DNA of 7,205 nt from Anaerolineales bacterium (lineage in GTDB: Bacteria; Chloroflexota; Anaerolineae; 4572-78; J111). The notes under the pieces were generated by a model. It was not told the DNA's origin. It ran no database searches and was given only the letters and a program-made list of their open reading frames with translations. Each line of letters starts with the position of its first letter. Position 1 is the stretch's first letter. The stretch is taken from the NCBI GenBank assembly GCA_012032575.1, contig JAAUSP010000398.1, positions 1 through 7,205 of the forward strand, read 5' to 3'. Shown piece by piece: positions 5,383 to 7,205 of the stretch. Made by a program: the position numbers and the translations under genes.

Positions 5383-6799
5383 ATGCAAACTGTTAACTTG
5401 GGTGGGCCACCCACCCCGCCGTTTCGCCACAAGCGGGGCGGCTACCGGGGCAGCAACAAGGGTTGTCTGGGCTTTTGGTCAGCCATCGGCCCCGGTGAAA
5501 AGATCAAGCTGTCTTTATTATTGCTAGGCTTTGTGGGCAGCCTGGCCTTTGTGGCCTGGCTATTTTGGCCGCAGGGCTCCTCCGAGGCCAGCGCCCAAGA
5601 GATTACCCCGGTGGTGGTCACAGTAACCCCCACCCCGGCCAACCAGGCTACCGCCACCCGGCTGGCCCAACAGGCTACGGCGGTCGCCCTGACCACCGGC
5701 GAACCGCCCAACCTGGCTACGGCTACGGCTACGCCGACCTATGTGATTATCACCAGCACCCCCACCCCGCTGGCGCTGGAAACCGCCGCCGGGCAGGCCG
5801 CCGCGGCTACGGCTGCGGCCATCCGCTCCGGCACGGCCACTCCTTTCCCGGCTAACTGGGTTACACCGGCGGTGGTGGTCAGCACGCCCACCCCGGAGAA
5901 CACGGCTACCGCGGCCTACTGGCAGGCCGTGGCCCTGACCACCGGCACGCCCACACCCACGCCGGGCAATGTTCAGACAGCCACGCCCACCCCGGTGCTG
6001 ATTAGCCCTACCGTTTTGCCCACCACAACCCCCACCCCGTCGCCGACTTCCAGCCGGTGCCGGCGGCGTTGCTGGGTAAAATTATCTTTCTGTCAGACCG
6101 GGAAGGGGCGACGGAAGAGGAACGGCTGCGGCCGACAAAGCCAGGGCGACGCCCGTAGTCATGCCCCAGCCCTACGTGTTTGACCCGCTCAGCGGCCAGG
6201 TGCAGCGCCTGACCGACCTGTGGCCTTACCAGTCGGCACTGCGGCGCGATAGTTGGTCGGCCGATAAACGCTTCCAGACCTACAACCAGAAGCTGCTCTG
6301 GACCAATACGGAGGGGCTGGCAACCGAGGTGTTTGCCGTCCATGTTTATGATTATCAATACGCCAGCGAAAGCCAGGTGACTCGCTTTGGCCGGGGCGAT
6401 GCCTGGGACCCGGCCTGGTCGCCGGTAAGCAACCGGCTGGCCCTGGTGGCCAACGACAGCGGTGATGACGAGATCTGGGCAGTTAACAGCGATGGCAGCA
6501 ACCCGCTGCGGCTCACCGAAACCAACGAGGCTTACAACGCCCGCGAAATCGGCAAGGATACCTTTATCCCGGAGGTCAACGGCCATCCCTCCTGGTCGCC
6601 CGATGGGACGCAGCTTGTCTTCTGGTCCAATCGCACCGGCCAGCGCCAGCTCTGGCTGATGAACGCCGACGGCAGCGCCCCGCGCCTGTTGATGCCGCCC
6701 AATCCCTACAATGATTGGGACCCGGTCTGGGTGAAGTACCAGGACCCGCCCCCCAGCGTAACCCGCCAACCCGACTGGCGCTTTGTCAAGCCGGAGTAG
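5383..6799 (+). CDS. Membrane-anchored Thr-Pro-stalked TolB/PD40-like beta-propeller protein; two frame breaks
   Basis: As given, three frames are needed: 5383 to about 6035, about 6039-6130, and about 6131 to TAG 6797-6799. Adding one base at 6035-6038 and one at 6130-6133 yields a continuous 472-residue product, so I read it as one gene. Order: short basic cytoplasmic N-terminus; one membrane anchor (about 43-62; LSLLLLGFVGSLAFVAWLFW); a low-complexity Thr/Pro/Ala stalk (about 74-220) of roughly 40-residue repeats; then a C-terminal beta-propeller. Propeller evidence is ALLGKIIFLSDREG near 228 and PD40/WD40-like blades WDPAWSPVSNRLALV (342-356), IWAVNSDGSNPLRLT, HPSWSPDGTQLVFWSNR (402-418) and LWLMNADGSAPRLL. 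Such propellers usually bind proteins or ligands outside the cytoplasmic membrane; the partner here is unknown. The ATG at 6161 within the propeller has no ribosome site, against its being a separate gene. There are fewer blades than a full propeller, so it may be partial or oligomerise. Confidence 0.8.
5605..6036 (+). repeat. Degenerate ~40-codon repeats in the surface stalk
   Basis: Three and a half protein-level repeats: residues 75-116, 117-160, 161-200, then a shorter fourth. Each begins with TP and a beta-branched patch (VVVT, YVIIT, AVVVS), then TPTP, an Ala-rich stretch that could be helical (TRLAQQATAVALTTG, ETAAGQAAAATAAAIRSG, TAAYWQAVALTTG), and a TPxPxN-type end. The DNA is very GC-rich and C-run-rich here. 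It is probably an extended, possibly glycosylated, spacer that lifts the propeller off the membrane. Confidence 0.65.
6035..6038 (+). other. Frame break 2: apparent loss of one C
   Basis: A C4 run at the end of the stalk. With one more C the reading continues as TPVADFQPVPAALLGKIIFL, leading into the propeller. Without it the frame drifts into an Arg/Cys-rich nonsense tail ending at 6183. Confidence 0.75.
6130..6133 (+). other. Frame break 3: apparent loss of one G or C
   Basis: GGCC after the codons for EEERLR. One added base gives RADKARATPVVMPQPYVFD and joins the ATG 6161 frame. Unrepaired, the middle frame stops at TAG 6156-6158. Confidence 0.75.
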
Positions 6800-6819
6800 G
6801 ACAAGCTGTTAGCTTGTCC
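6799..6819 (+). repeat. Perfect 9-bp hairpin overlapping the propeller stop codon (REP-like)
   Basis: GGACAAGCT (6799-6807) and its exact reverse complement AGCTTGTCC (6811-6819) flank a 3-base loop. The left arm begins at the last base of the stop codon and is preceded so as to read GTAG (6796-6799). No T-run follows, so an intrinsic terminator is unlikely. GTAG followed by a short palindrome recalls REP elements mobilised by REP-associated tyrosine transposases, but that is inference from pattern only. Confidence 0.55.
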
Positions 6820-6823
6820 CAAC

Positions 6824-6845
6824 CCGGACACGCGAAGCGTGACGG
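6824..6845 (+). repeat. Second short hairpin in the propeller-Wzz gap
   Basis: CACGC (6829-6833) and GCGTG (6837-6841) pair around a GAA loop. Outer CCG (6824-6826) and CGG (6843-6845) can extend the stem across a small internal loop. It follows the previous hairpin by 4 bases, so the two form a paired-palindrome block. It could be part of a REP-type repeat or an mRNA-stabilising structure. Confidence 0.45.
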
Positions 6846-6867
6846 TTTGTTTTACAAGTTTATTTTC

Positions 6868-6874
6868 AGAGGAG
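6868..6874 (+). promoter_or_regulatory. Shine-Dalgarno for the Wzz-type gene
   Basis: AGAGGAG ends 8 bases before ATG 6883. It picks this start over the in-frame ATG at 6715, which lies inside the propeller gene and would add a non-Wzz-like extension. Confidence 0.75.
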
Positions 6875-6882
6875 CACTTAGC

Positions 6883-7205
6883 ATGAACGATTCGCTTGAC
6901 CTCCGCCAGTATGTGGCTATTGGATTAAAGTGGTGGTGGCTGCTGCTGCTGGCCGGAGTGGTGGGCGCAGGCGCAGGCTACCTGGTCAGCCAGCGGCAGC
7001 CGCGGGTGTACCAGGCTACGGCCAAGATTATTGTCGGCCAATCTATCCAGGCCACCGATCTGACCAGCGCCGATATTTTAACCAGCGAGCGGCTGGCCCA
7101 AACGTATGCCAATATGGCCCGCCTGCAGCCGGTGCTGCAACTGTGGTGGATACCTTGAGCCTGAGCGATAGCTGGCAGGCCCTAAAAAATCGGGTCACGG
7201 TGACC
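6883..7205 (+). CDS. Wzz-type polysaccharide chain-length determinant / co-polymerase, N-terminal part; frame break, runs off window
   Basis: The visible N-terminus (MNDSLDLRQYVAIGLKWWWL) leads into a membrane helix (about residues 18-36; WWLLLLAGVVGAGAGYLVSQ), then YQATAKIIVGQ and DILTSERLAQTYANMARLQPVL. This is the classic start of the Wzz/polysaccharide co-polymerase family, which sets chain length of O-antigen, capsule or exopolysaccharide at the cytoplasmic membrane. The given frame stops at TGA 7156-7158 with LWWIP. One extra A near 7138-7140 gives QTVVDTLSLSDSWQALKNRV, which fits the family and stays open to the edge. Family members may carry a C-terminal tyrosine-kinase domain; that part is not in the window. 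It is separated from the propeller gene by 83 bases with two hairpins, so it may belong to a separate transcript, although no promoter is evident. Confidence 0.85.
7138..7141 (+). other. Frame break 4: apparent loss of one A
   Basis: CAAC at the end of the codons for LQPVLQ. A third A restores the Wzz frame, which is then open to base 7205. It has the same direction (one base missing) as the three other breaks. Confidence 0.7.

Noticed and set aside
5605..6036. CRISPR array or DNA tandem repeat
   Set aside because: The repetition is at protein level with diverged codons; there are no constant repeat-spacer units.
6008..6769. 253-residue open frame on the minus strand
   Set aside because: It is antisense to the clearly recognisable PD40 blades and shows no coherent domain, ribosome site or codon pattern. 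It is a by-product of high GC.
6799..6845. Intrinsic transcription terminator after the propeller gene
   Set aside because: Neither stem is followed by a run of T, so a palindromic repeat fits better.
6820..6882. Promoter for the Wzz-type gene
   Set aside because: TTGTTT and TATTTT occur but are separated by only about 8 bases, too close for a -35/-10 pair. I saw no better match.

Overview
The window looks like chromosomal or integrated accessory DNA from a member of the Chloroflexota, probably an Anaerolineae-type bacterium. The basis is indirect: long surface linkers rich in Thr-Pro and Ala (the TPTPENTATAA type), moderately high GC, and the gene content. No rRNA or other taxonomic marker is present, so this is an inference. 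Every gene I can support lies on the + strand.

Layout. (i) Positions 3-122 hold the last 39 codons of an unidentified membrane protein. (ii) Positions 131-1384 encode a serine recombinase with an intact catalytic core but none of the zinc-ribbon cysteines. (iii) Positions 1381-1542 encode a 53-residue membrane peptide. (iv) Positions 1532-4003 encode an 823-residue secreted and multi-spanning membrane protein with three Cys-bracketed beta-rich modules. (v) Positions 3967-4907 and (vi) 4976-5365 encode two further proteins with a signal peptide, an extracellular part and a C-terminal membrane segment. (vii) Positions 5383-6799 encode a membrane-anchored, Thr-Pro-stalked TolB/PD40-like beta-propeller. 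(viii) Positions 6883-7205 are the start of a Wzz-type polysaccharide chain-length/co-polymerase protein that runs off the window.

From position 3 to about 5365 the genes overlap or nearly touch (ATGA stop/start overlaps at 119-122 and 1381-1384, 11-base and 37-base overlaps, then a 68-base structured gap), so they read as one transcription unit. Three consecutive proteins carry an AxA|Q-like signal-peptidase site, an extracellular part and C-terminal membrane helices. Together they suggest a multi-component envelope complex co-expressed with a DNA recombinase. I do not recognise it as a named system. The beta-propeller and Wzz genes look like ordinary envelope/exopolysaccharide genes and are more GC-rich.

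Four places (about 4115-4123, 6035-6038, 6130-6133, 7138-7141) need one extra base to restore a continuous protein. All four are apparent one-base losses in short runs of identical bases. Sequencing or assembly error is the simplest explanation, and true gene decay is the alternative. Genes (v), (vii) and (viii) are therefore described as reconstructed single genes.

I saw no tRNA, rRNA, CRISPR array, insertion sequence or convincing promoter or intrinsic terminator. Two structured intergenic stretches (4908-4963 and 6799-6845) are described below.
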